Assembly (NCBI RefSeq): GCF_002896875.1
Contig: NZ_CP023278.1
Coordinates: 3,782,001-3,846,000, forward strand
Reading direction: 5' to 3'
Source: Nostoc sp. CENA543
GTDB lineage: Bacteria > Cyanobacteriota > Cyanobacteriia > Cyanobacteriales > Nostocaceae
Length of the DNA stretch: 64,000 nucleotides
In this document: piece after piece, positions 55,046-62,873 of the stretch
How positions within the stretch are numbered: the stretch's first letter is position 1
Layout: the number at the start of each line of letters is the position of its first letter
Notes under the pieces: model-generated
What the model was told of the DNA's origin: nothing
Database searches by the model: none
The model's input: the letters and a program-made list of their open reading frames with translations, nothing else
Program-made: the position numbers and the translations under genes

Positions 55046-55855
55046 ATGACTAGTTCTACCGCAGCCAGTCAGCTAGGATTTGAGCCATTTGCCAGCACAC
55101 CCCCCACAGAGTTGCGGTCAAATGAAGATGTCAAAGCAGTAATTCATGCTGCTTACCGGCAGGTGTTTGGCAATGAACACTTGATGCAAAGCGAACGTCT
55201 CACCAGTGCAGAATCGTTATTGCAGCAAGGTAATATTAGCGTTAGGGATTTTGTGCGATTGTTAGCACAGTCTGAACTGTATCGCAATAAGTTTTTTTAC
55301 TCCACGCCCCAAGTTCGCTTCATCGAATTGAACTATAAGCATTTGCTTGGTCGTGCGCCCTACGATGAATCAGAGATTACCTACCACGTCAATCTCTATA
55401 TAGAAAAAGGGTACGAAGCTGAAATTGATTCTTATATAGATTCGCTGGAATATCAAGAAAACTTTGGAGAATCAATAGTTCCCCATTATCGCGGCTTTGC
55501 TACTCAAGCAGGACAAAAGACTGTAGGCTTTAACCGGATGTTTCAGATTTATCGGGGATATGCCAACAGCGATCGCTCCCAAGGTAAAAATAAATCTGCG
55601 TGGCTAACTAAGGATTTGGCTCAGAATTTAGCTAATCCCGTGCAGACTCCTAACTTCGGCAAGGGACTGACAGGTACAATTGCAGGCGATCGCGGTCAGC
55701 TTTACCGCATCCGATTTACCCAAGCAGATAGAGGACGAAATCCTCAAATCCGTCGCAGCATTAAGGAATATTTAGTCAGCTATGACCAACTCTCACCCAC
55801 TCTGCAAAGACTCAATCAGAGAGGTAGTCGAGTAGTAAATATTTCTCCAGCCTGA
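55046..55855 (+). CDS. cpcH: Phycocyanin rod linker CpcH
   Basis: A 269-residue linker: PF00427 domain ([55 protein letters not shown]) and a C-terminal CpcD domain ([33 protein letters not shown]). By position it corresponds to CpcH2 of F. diplosiphon. It is closest to the next gene, indicating tandem duplication. AAGGAG lies before the ATG. Confidence 0.88.
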   Translation: MTSSTAASQLGFEPFASTPPTELRSNEDVKAVIHAAYRQVFGNEHLMQSERLTSAESLLQQGNISVRDFVRLLAQSELYRNKFFYSTPQVRFIELNYKHLLGRAPYDESEITYHVNLYIEKGYEAEIDSYIDSLEYQENFGESIVPHYRGFATQAGQKTVGFNRMFQIYRGYANSDRSQGKNKSAWLTKDLAQNLANPVQTPNFGKGLTGTIAGDRGQLYRIRFTQADRGRNPQIRRSIKEYLVSYDQLSPTLQRLNQRGSRVVNISPA

Positions 55856-55979
55856 TTGGAAGAGGCAGGGGGCAGAGGAGGCAGGGGGGCAGGGGAGCAG
55901 GGTGCAGGGGGAGAATGATTTTTATTAATCCCCAGTCCCCAGTCTCCAATAGTTTTGCAATATTCAAGGAGTCCTATTC

Positions 55980-56852
55980 GTGCCAATTACAACCGCCGCA
56001 TCTCGTTTGGGAACTACAGCTTTTGACCAAACACGCCCTGTGGAACTGCGTCCCAACTGGACAGCAGAAGATGCCAAAGCTGTGATCTGGGCTGTTTATC
56101 GTCAGGTCTTAGGTAACGACCACCTGATGCAATCAGAACGCCTCACCAGCTTAGAATCCTTGCTGACCAATGGCCAAATCAGCGTCCGGGATTTCGTGCG
56201 AGGAGTAGCTAAATCTGAACTATACAAAACCAAGTTTTTGTATCCCCATTTTCAAACTAGGGTCATCGAATTAAACTTTAAACACCTGTTGGGACGCGCT
56301 CCCTACGATGAAGCCGAAGTGATTGAGCATCTCGATCGCTACCAAAATCACGGCTTTGATGCAGACATCGATTCTTATATCGATTCTGTGGAATATGATA
56401 GCTATTTCGGAGATGCGATTGTTCCTTACTATCGGGACTTCGTCACTACAGGAGTAGGTCAAAAAACCGTTGGCTTTACGCGGATGTTCCGTCTTTATCG
56501 TGGCTATGCTAATAGCGATCGCTCGCAGTTAGCAGGTACAAGTTCTCGCCTAGCCACCGACTTAGCTAGAAATAGTGCTTCTGCGATCATTGCACCTTCC
56601 GGTGGAACTGAAGGTTGGGCTTACCAAGCTGCGAAAAAAGGCACTGCACCCGCCCGCACCTTTGGCAGATCCTCTCAAGGCTCTACTCCCCGGCTTTACC
56701 GCATTGAAGTTGCCGGAATTAGTCTGCCTAGATATCCCAAAGTACGTCGGAGCAATAAAGAGTTTATCGTCCCCTACGAACAACTATCCAGCACTTTGCA
56801 GCAAATCAATAAACTAGGCGGTAAGGTTGCTAGCATCACCATCGCACAATAG
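55980..56852 (+). CDS. cpcI: Phycocyanin rod linker CpcI
   Basis: A 290-residue linker with a GTG start ([20 protein letters not shown]). PF00427 domain ([55 protein letters not shown]) and CpcD domain ([39 protein letters not shown]). By order it matches CpcI2. An AGGAG lies just upstream. The gap to cpcH contains a GGGGGCAG-type purine array at 55861-55910. Confidence 0.88.
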   Translation: MPITTAASRLGTTAFDQTRPVELRPNWTAEDAKAVIWAVYRQVLGNDHLMQSERLTSLESLLTNGQISVRDFVRGVAKSELYKTKFLYPHFQTRVIELNFKHLLGRAPYDEAEVIEHLDRYQNHGFDADIDSYIDSVEYDSYFGDAIVPYYRDFVTTGVGQKTVGFTRMFRLYRGYANSDRSQLAGTSSRLATDLARNSASAIIAPSGGTEGWAYQAAKKGTAPARTFGRSSQGSTPRLYRIEVAGISLPRYPKVRRSNKEFIVPYEQLSSTLQQINKLGGKVASITIAQ

Positions 56853-56865
56853 GAGGTCAAGCATC

Positions 56866-57123
56866 ATGTTGGTACAGCCACGGATGAAAGCATCAACTTC
56901 AACTTCAGACAGTCGTGTTTTTGTCTATGAAGTAGAAGGATTAAAACAGAACGAGCAAACCGAGAACAATAAATATCAAGTTCGCAACAGCAGCACTGTT
57001 TTAATTCAAGTCCCCTACAGTCGTATGAATGATGAAATGCGACGCATTACCCGCTTAGGTGGCAAGATTGTCAACATTCGTCTCCTAAGTGAAAGTGGAA
57101 CAGCAGCTGAATCAGAAAATTAA
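56866..57123 (+). CDS. cpcD: Small rod-capping linker CpcD
   Basis: An 85-residue capping linker consisting mostly of the CpcD domain (SRVFVYEVEGL; STVLIQVPYSRMNDEMRRIT; RLGGKIVNIRLL). It ends phycocyanin rods. The ATG at 56866 follows AGGAGG by six bases. It is the last gene of the operon; the terminator is at 57201-57234. Confidence 0.93.
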   Translation: MLVQPRMKASTSTSDSRVFVYEVEGLKQNEQTENNKYQVRNSSTVLIQVPYSRMNDEMRRITRLGGKIVNIRLLSESGTAAESEN

Positions 57124-57200
57124 CGGATAAACGGCAAGATTAGCCACAAAGTTTAGCCGTATATCATGCTCCTTTGATATTTGCGATTTTTATAGGTGCT

Positions 57201-57234
57201 GGTGCAGAAAAGTAAAATTTTCTGCACCTTTTTT
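57201..57234 (+). terminator. Terminator of the cpc operon
   Basis: A perfect 11-base stem GGTGCAGAAAA (57201-57211) and TTTTCTGCACC (57218-57228), six-base loop, then six T. A classic intrinsic terminator about 78 bases after the cpcD stop. Confidence 0.92.
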
Positions 57235-57354
57235 ATGGAGTGAAAGCAAGCCCCTATATCAATTTTGGATTTTAGATTTTGGAATGGTTTACTGGTGAGC
57301 TTTTCAGAAATCCATTTGTCGCAATCATATCTCAAATTGGTATGAATTTCTTAA

Positions 57355-57391
57355 TTACGAATTGCGAATTGCGAATTGCGAATTGCGAATT
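57355..57391. repeat. CGAATTG tandem array
   Basis: Five CGAATTG heptamers, the reverse complement of the array at 51682. The two arrays bracket pcyA and the cpc operon in inverted orientation. Confidence 0.85.
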
Positions 57392-57433
57392 GGTGTTACC
57401 TATTCCCAATGCCCCATTCCCCATTCCCTCCCA

Positions 57434-58006
57434 TTAAGGAATTTTCGCTTCTTGGAAGATTTTTTGAGGTGTAAGTTCTAGCCCTTCGAGGAGGGAATCT
57501 GCCAAACTATCATTACCGCGTTTAGTTTCAGGAAGTGCGTCTGGATAAAAAATAGTGACTGTTTTCGCTTTAGTATCAATAATCCACACTCGTTGAACTT
57601 GAGCCTTTAAATAATCAGTGGCTTTTTCGGTCATTTCTCCAAAAGTTTGTCCAGGAGAAATAATTTCAATGACTAATTCTGGTGCGACTGGACAAGCTGT
57701 ATCTTCCATCCAATCGGCTGGAAGACGGTCATAGGAAATGTAAGTTAAATCAGCTACAGGAATCCAGTCTTGTTGATTGCGTGTGAGCTTAATTGCCCAT
57801 TCAATTACGACTCTTCCCTTGGCTTGCGCCCATGTAGATAGTAGTAAAAACAACGCACCTGTTACTGAGCTATGAAAAAATTTTGGTGGCATTTCGTCGT
57901 TTTTGAATTTAGGAATTGCTTCACCGTCAATTAATTCGTAGATGATATCTCCTTGGGGAAGTGCGAGAAATTCTTCCCAGGTAAGCGGCGTTTTTAACTG
58001 GGTCAT
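57434..58006 (-). CDS. Uma2 family (DUF820) putative endonuclease
   Basis: A 190-residue Uma2 protein: LTWEEFLALPQGDIIYELID, VADLTYISYDRLP, APELVIEIISPGQTFGEMTE and VWIIDTKAKTVTIFYPD. The conserved Asp and Glu-x-x-Ser-Pro fit the PD-(D/E)XK-like active site. It lacks the coiled-coil tail of the copy at 30914. Role unknown. Confidence 0.85.
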   Translation of the reverse strand: MTQLKTPLTWEEFLALPQGDIIYELIDGEAIPKFKNDEMPPKFFHSSVTGALFLLLSTWAQAKGRVVIEWAIKLTRNQQDWIPVADLTYISYDRLPADWMEDTACPVAPELVIEIISPGQTFGEMTEKATDYLKAQVQRVWIIDTKAKTVTIFYPDALPETKRGNDSLADSLLEGLELTPQKIFQEAKIP

Positions 58007-58087
58007 AGTTGCTTTGGCAGCAGGGGGATAACTCTATGTTAAATTTTTAAGAATGAATAGGGCTAACACCCGATTTTTGCCGACGAA

Positions 58088-58765
58088 ATGAATCAACACA
58101 GTTTAGAACAAATTGCCGCACAGTTAAATAGCTCAAATGTGAGCGATCGCATTTTAGCGATGATTGAACTGCAAAAAGAGACTATGCCAGCGCAAGATGC
58201 CTATCCATTAATTAAACAGGCGATTTATGATGAGAATGTGCAGGTGCGTGGTATGGCCGCTTTCTCTTTAGGTGTGAAACAAACTCCTGAAAATCGCGCA
58301 ATTTTGGTGAATGTGCTGGAAGCTGACCCTGACTATAATGTGAGAGCAATGGCAGCCGGGGCTTTAGGATATTTAGAGGATCAGCAAGCTTTAGCTCCTC
58401 TAACTCACGCTTTCTATGAAGATACTAGTTGGTTAGTTCAATTTAGTGCGGCTGTGGCTTTGGGTAACTTAAAGAATGTCCAAGCTCAAGCAGTTTTACT
58501 AGAAGCCCTGAATAGTAAAAATCCCCTATTGCAAGAAGCTGCAATTATGGCTCTAGGTGAGATTGGTGCTATAAGTGTGATTGATCGTCTGTTGCAATAT
58601 GTAAATGCTGACGATTGGATGCTACGGAAACGGTTAGCAGAAGCCTTGGGTAATCTTCCCGTTCCCCAAAGCCAAGCCGCACTGAACGACTTACAGCAAG
58701 ATAGTAATCCCTTAGTGGTCGAAGCTGCTGTGCGATCGCAGCAAAAGTTAGCGAAATTGCTTTAA
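58088..58765 (+). CDS. HEAT-repeat protein, NblB/lyase-like
   Basis: A 225-residue protein of about six HEAT repeats (DENVQVRGMAAFSLG; DPDYNVRAMAAGALGYLE; DTSWLVQFSAAVALGNL; DWMLRKRLAEALGNLP). Similar proteins are called NblB, a phycobilisome degradation factor, or E/F-type lyase relatives. Its last bases overlap the convergent phycobiliprotein-like gene by 18 bases, an intimate pairing. Confidence 0.78.
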   Translation: MNQHSLEQIAAQLNSSNVSDRILAMIELQKETMPAQDAYPLIKQAIYDENVQVRGMAAFSLGVKQTPENRAILVNVLEADPDYNVRAMAAGALGYLEDQQALAPLTHAFYEDTSWLVQFSAAVALGNLKNVQAQAVLLEALNSKNPLLQEAAIMALGEIGAISVIDRLLQYVNADDWMLRKRLAEALGNLPVPQSQAALNDLQQDSNPLVVEAAVRSQQKLAKLL

Positions 58766-59329
58766 TTGCTCAATCAAATGCTCAAAATAAGGCGCAAGGG
58801 TTGCTTGCTGCTCTGGTTCTGTACGCTTGAGGCTGGCGGCTTTAATACCTTCTAGTCCTACTACCATCGCATCTAATGGTACTTGCAATTCTTTATACAG
58901 TAATTGCATATAATGTAAACCTTCGGGGCTTGTGTAGTCGGTATGTTGACCAGCGATACCATAAGTAATGCAGCGTAGGAAGTGCCAAAAATCACGCCAA
59001 CAGGCATCTGCCCTAACTGCTGGGTAGAGTCCACCACCTGGTTGAGTAATATCGGGAAATTTAGCTAAGACATCATTTCTGGCTTCATCCACGATTTCCG
59101 TGACGCGATCGCGCAGATTTTGAGTAACTGTGATCAATGCTGTAGTTGCAGGTGCTAGCTGTTGTATTTGCTGCAAATCTTCATCAGTGAGGTAACGTCC
59201 CTCATTATCTGCACTCTGAAAAAGCTCAATCGCCTCTGGTGGATGGGTATTTGTCCAAGTAGCAAAACTGACAATCCGCGACTTCTGGATAAGTTCGCGT
59301 ACTTTGTCACTCAATTGTGGCTGAGTCAT
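58748..59329 (-). CDS. Orphan phycobiliprotein-like protein
   Basis: A 193-residue protein with the phycobiliprotein globin-like fold visible. The helix-E stretch DACWRDFWHFLRCITYGIAG (Cys110, Cys120) aligns with [21 protein letters not shown] of CpcB, so the Cys82/84-type bilin site is kept. PGGGLYPAVRAD matches the loop before it, and LLYKELQVPLDAMVVGLEGI matches the GH helices. The N-terminus is about 20 residues longer and the rest is diverged, with the second bilin site missing. It is not a standard rod or core subunit. It may be a bilin carrier, sensor or degradation factor. Confidence 0.7.
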   Translation of the reverse strand: MTQPQLSDKVRELIQKSRIVSFATWTNTHPPEAIELFQSADNEGRYLTDEDLQQIQQLAPATTALITVTQNLRDRVTEIVDEARNDVLAKFPDITQPGGGLYPAVRADACWRDFWHFLRCITYGIAGQHTDYTSPEGLHYMQLLYKELQVPLDAMVVGLEGIKAASLKRTEPEQQATLAPYFEHLIEQLKQFR

Positions 59330-59448
59330 AGAATATAAATCGACTTACTAAAAGTTAAAACCCCTGGCAAATTTGAGGAGTATGGAAATAGTTCTGTTGG
59401 TTTAATTAACCTATGATTAACACTGTAGCGGTAGTTTCTTGAGAAACT

Positions 59449-60240
59449 ATGAACAATTCAGAAGACTACACATTTAATAATCTAGATTTCTACAGAAAAC
59501 ATCATGGTCAACAACTTTACTATCGATGGGAAGGGGAAATCTGGTGGCAAGAATCGAGCCAGAGTGAATGGCAGAAGTTATTTTCTATCATCGGCATGAA
59601 TGCCACCAAGGTTTTCATTCGTCCCGATTCTGAGTTTGAGCAAGTAGGTTATCGAATTAATCGGGAATTAGGTTTATTTTGTCATCCACAGACACAAGAA
59701 ATCCTGCACACATGGCAACCCGACGCAACCCGTCCGGCTGTACCCATCGTACATATAGCCAATCGTATAGTACAAGGCTCTGTCAGACCAAGGCTGACGG
59801 TAATTCCTCAAGGGCAAGACTATGTTACCTCTGTTGTAGAAATCCCCTTAACTTATCCTCATCCCTTAGCAGGAGATCCCCAATACCGAGATTATTGTCC
59901 TGGTGAAACCTTTAATGGCACGGAGTATTTCACCAGCCACATTAGTCGTCCAGAAGTCAAGGATCTTCCTCCCGCAACTTGGGCGCGAAACTGTCCTTGG
60001 CTACCCTGGATGAAACTAGGCTACGGTCATCCAGCACGCTTAAGATTTGAGACGACAACAGCTCGTATTGACTCCTTTGAACAATTACATCCGAATTTAA
60101 TACAACTAATTCGTCAACAAGTGCCGATTTATGAATTTACTCCCGACCACAGTGATGAAGCAAATATGACAAGTACGTTATATTTTAAGCAACACTTTGA
60201 CGCTTACTTACGAGGAGAAAGTTTTCCAGTTGCAGAATAG
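59449..60240 (+). CDS. DUF1838-like protein
   Basis: A 263-residue protein with features of DUF1838: LYYRWEGEIWWQ, KLFSIIGMNATKVF, GYRINRELGLFCHPQTQEIL and VPIVHIANRIVQGSV. No membrane segment or signal peptide. The family has no established function. Placed between the phycobiliprotein-like and the second HEAT gene, it may serve bilin handling, which is inference from context. Confidence 0.65.
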   Translation: MNNSEDYTFNNLDFYRKHHGQQLYYRWEGEIWWQESSQSEWQKLFSIIGMNATKVFIRPDSEFEQVGYRINRELGLFCHPQTQEILHTWQPDATRPAVPIVHIANRIVQGSVRPRLTVIPQGQDYVTSVVEIPLTYPHPLAGDPQYRDYCPGETFNGTEYFTSHISRPEVKDLPPATWARNCPWLPWMKLGYGHPARLRFETTTARIDSFEQLHPNLIQLIRQQVPIYEFTPDHSDEANMTSTLYFKQHFDAYLRGESFPVAE

Positions 60241-60360
60241 TCATTAGTCATTAGTCAATGGTCATTAGTCATTAGTCATTAGTCATTAGTTTTTGTCCCT
60301 TACACCCCTATACCCCTAAACCCTTACACCCCTACACCCTTACACCCCTACACCCCTATT
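60241..60360. repeat. ATTAGTC array followed by CCCCTACACC array
   Basis: AGTCATT heptamers at 60239-60290, then CCCTTACACC/CCCCTACACC units at 60297-60358. A complementary GGGTGTAAGGGTGTAAGGG array lies just beyond the next gene at 61030-61066, so the HEAT gene is flanked by inverted arrays. Confidence 0.85.
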
Positions 60361-60370
60361 TCTTACTCTT

Positions 60371-61030
60371 ATGGATCTCAGCCAAATTGAAACTAATCTG
60401 CAAAACGCTGATTTTCAATATCGTCTCAAGGCTATCTCTGCTCTTCAAGATTATCCTACTGATGTTGCTGTACCTTTACTCAGTCGCCATGTCCAAGACC
60501 CTGAGTTTTTGGTGCGAACTTTTGTTGCTAGGGAGTTGGGTAAGCAAAAAACATCGGAATCTTTTGCGGCTTTGTTGCAAATCATGAAGTTAGATAACAC
60601 GCCTAATGTCAGGGCAGAGGCGGCTAATTCTCTCTCTTTGTTTGGGCGAATTTCTGTGTCTCATCTAGTGCAGACGTTTGCTCGTGATGACCATTGGTTG
60701 GTACGTCGCAGTATTTTGGCTGCTTTGGTAGAAATGGATTGTCCTGAAGAGGTTTTAGAGGTTTGTGTGATTGGGTTAGCAGGGGATGATGCAGCAGTAC
60801 AGGAAGCCTCTGTGGATGCGTTAGGAGCATTAGTAAATTCCCGTCAGTCACAGGCTGCTTTATCTCAACTCCTGATTCTCAAAAATTCTGAGTTTGAATA
60901 TATTCGGGTTAGGGTTGCCTATGCTCTGAAAAATTTTGATGACCCGACGGCTAAGGCGGCTCTTGCAGAACTGAGAAATGATCCAGACTACCGTGTAGTA
61001 GGGGCTGCAATGGAAGATTTAATCCATTAG
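60371..61030 (+). CDS. HEAT-repeat protein, lyase-like
   Basis: A 219-residue protein of about six HEAT repeats (DPEFLVRTFVARELGKQ; NVRAEAANSLSLFGRISVS; DDHWLVRRSILAALVEM; EYIRVRVAYALKNFDD; DYRVVGAAMEDL). It is more similar to the minus-strand gene at 42599 than to the one at 58088 (shared DHWL-x-R and lengths). Candidate bilin lyase or chaperone for a phycobiliprotein. Confidence 0.75.
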   Translation: MDLSQIETNLQNADFQYRLKAISALQDYPTDVAVPLLSRHVQDPEFLVRTFVARELGKQKTSESFAALLQIMKLDNTPNVRAEAANSLSLFGRISVSHLVQTFARDDHWLVRRSILAALVEMDCPEEVLEVCVIGLAGDDAAVQEASVDALGALVNSRQSQAALSQLLILKNSEFEYIRVRVAYALKNFDDPTAKAALAELRNDPDYRVVGAAMEDLIH

Positions 61031-61416
61031 GGGTGTAAGGGTGTAAGGGTATGAGGGTATAGGGGTTGAAAATGTTGGGCGAGGATGGGAAAAGAACCCA
61101 ACACGGTTGCCCCAATGGGCAAGGCTTTTAACCCTTGGATTGTTGGCTGTTCTTTCTTCCAATACACCCCTACACCCCTACACTCGCCCCAACGGGCTTG
61201 GTAATAGGTTTTTCTCCTCTGCTGCTTCCGTCACTCCATAATTGCGCGCCATCTTAAAAAATACGCCTCTCAGTCATGTCTAGCTGAGTTAGATGTCTCT
61301 ATAATGTATCTAGGCTTGACAACAAAAAAACACAAAAGTCTAGATATACAGGCTGGCAGAATTGGACAATATCTCATCTATACCGAGTAGTTATATTTGC
61401 TCGACAGGAGAAAAAT
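61031..61416. other. Intergenic region with short hairpins
   Basis: About 385 bases. After the GGGTGTAA array there are small hairpins TTGCCCCAATGGGCAA (about 61107) and GCCCCAACGGGC (about 61186). A promoter for the next small gene is likely near 61300-61390. Confidence 0.4.
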
Positions 61417-61623
61417 ATGGCGGAAATTCCCAGTGGTGGTCAGATGCTCTGGAAATTGGAAGGATCTGATCGGGTTCTGCACCTGCGACATGATTCGTCA
61501 GAGCCGTGGCTTCCCTATGAAGAGTTCCCACAGTATGTACTACCCGATCCTCCTGGATTTTCTAAAGGAATTGCCACTTTTCTAGCGTTGCTCAAAAAAG
61601 AGTGGACAGTGATTAAATCTTAA
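61417..61623 (+). CDS. Small conserved-looking hypothetical protein
   Basis: A 68-residue protein (MAEIPSGGQMLWKLEGSDRV; LPDPPGFSKGIATFLALLKK). Good start context with AGGAG before the ATG. Unknown function; it does not show membrane segments. Confidence 0.55.
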   Translation: MAEIPSGGQMLWKLEGSDRVLHLRHDSSEPWLPYEEFPQYVLPDPPGFSKGIATFLALLKKEWTVIKS

Positions 61624-61627
61624 GTAG

Positions 61628-62431
61628 TTAACTTTCTAGGCTGGCTCTTGTAGTTTTGCGAGTTAAGGCGTGGGGTGTATCTAATTCTTGTGCAGGCTGA
61701 CTGAGAAGACGCGATCGCATTTCATCACTTAACCCTTGAACATGACTAAAGTCTGCACCAGCAATACTTTCTAACTGCTCAAATTCCACACCAGTCATAT
61801 CTGCGGCACGCAAATCTGCTCCCGCTAAGTTAGCCCCATTTATTCGTGCATGACGTAAATAAGCTCCCGTCAAACAAGCTTTCCGTAAATCGGCTTGGCT
61901 GAGGCGCGCGCCTTGAAGATTCACCAAAGTTAAATCAGCACCCCCCAAATAAGCACCCAATAAACTCGCACCCTGTAAATCCGCATGGCGTAGGTTGGCT
62001 GTATTCAACTGCGCCCCATTTAAATTGGCCTTTGGGCCAATTGCACCTGAAGATTTATAAGCGAAGTCTTCAGGAAACAGCGTTTGACTATCGTACCTTG
62101 CTCCTAGCAACTTAATCTCAGTTAAATTAGCTCCCCGTAAATCTGCGCCACTTAAATCAGCTCGATACAAATAGGCTGCTTGTAAATTAGCATTACGTAA
62201 AATAGCTTGACTCAGATCGGCTCCTCTTAAATCGGCTTGGCTCAGATCCGCTTCCGAAAGATTAGCTTGGCTGAGATTGGCTCGAATCAAAGTGGCTCGA
62301 TGTAGCTGCGCCTTCGATAAATCAAATCCACTGAGATTGAATTGATACAAATCTTCCTGAGCCAAAGCCAGTCCCGCTTTCAGGATAGCCAAAACGTCTT
62401 GAGGTGTCTTGTAAGTCTCCTTGCTGATCAT
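61628..62431 (-). CDS. Pentapeptide-repeat protein
   Basis: A 267-residue protein with long runs of A(D/N)LXX pentapeptides (ANLSQANLSEADLSQADLRG and similar) in two blocks at about 38-115 and 140-225, interrupted by KLLGARYDSQTLFPEDFAYK, a spacer seen in many cyanobacterial members. It forms a right-handed quadrilateral helix. Function unknown; very numerous in Nostocales. Confidence 0.9.
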   Translation of the reverse strand: MISKETYKTPQDVLAILKAGLALAQEDLYQFNLSGFDLSKAQLHRATLIRANLSQANLSEADLSQADLRGADLSQAILRNANLQAAYLYRADLSGADLRGANLTEIKLLGARYDSQTLFPEDFAYKSSGAIGPKANLNGAQLNTANLRHADLQGASLLGAYLGGADLTLVNLQGARLSQADLRKACLTGAYLRHARINGANLAGADLRAADMTGVEFEQLESIAGADFSHVQGLSDEMRSRLLSQPAQELDTPHALTRKTTRASLES

Positions 62432-62873
62432 AGATTGAAATTTAGAGATTATTTAGGGGTATTCTACCGCGACACATCTAGGGACTTCCAACTTAAAAAA
62501 TATCCTATCACTGTGTAGGCAGAGGGGCAGGGGGCAGGGTGCAGGGAGAAAAGAACGATGTCTTATCTCGGAAATTGGATAATTCATTTTCTGGAAGTCC
62601 CCTACCGAAAATTTATAACTTTCGTCTACAGGATGGTAGAGAAAGATATTTTATCTGTTTGACTATGAGATTGATTTTGTCAGTATGTAGTAGCAAAATC
62701 ACTGTTATCTCCAGTAAAAAAACTCAAGCATATGGGATTTTTCAAAGTATTTACTCAGAACAATTACTCTAATTTTTATTAATACTCAATTTCTACAAAT
62801 ATCTTAAAATCCACGGCAATTTTCTCAACTCTTAGATATACTCAAAATCACAACCTCAACAGACATAAACATT
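62432..62873. other. Intergenic region with repeat remnants
   Basis: About 440 bases. TAGGGACTTCCAACTT at 62479-62494 with AAAAAATATCC is the inverted flank of the element at 36649; GGAAGTCCCC recurs near 62592. A short GGGGCAGGGGGCAGGG run is at about 62523. No convincing gene. Confidence 0.45.

Noticed and set aside
62539-62772. 77-residue frame before the NACHT gene
   Set aside because: Overlaps dispersed repeat remnants and has no credible start or family.
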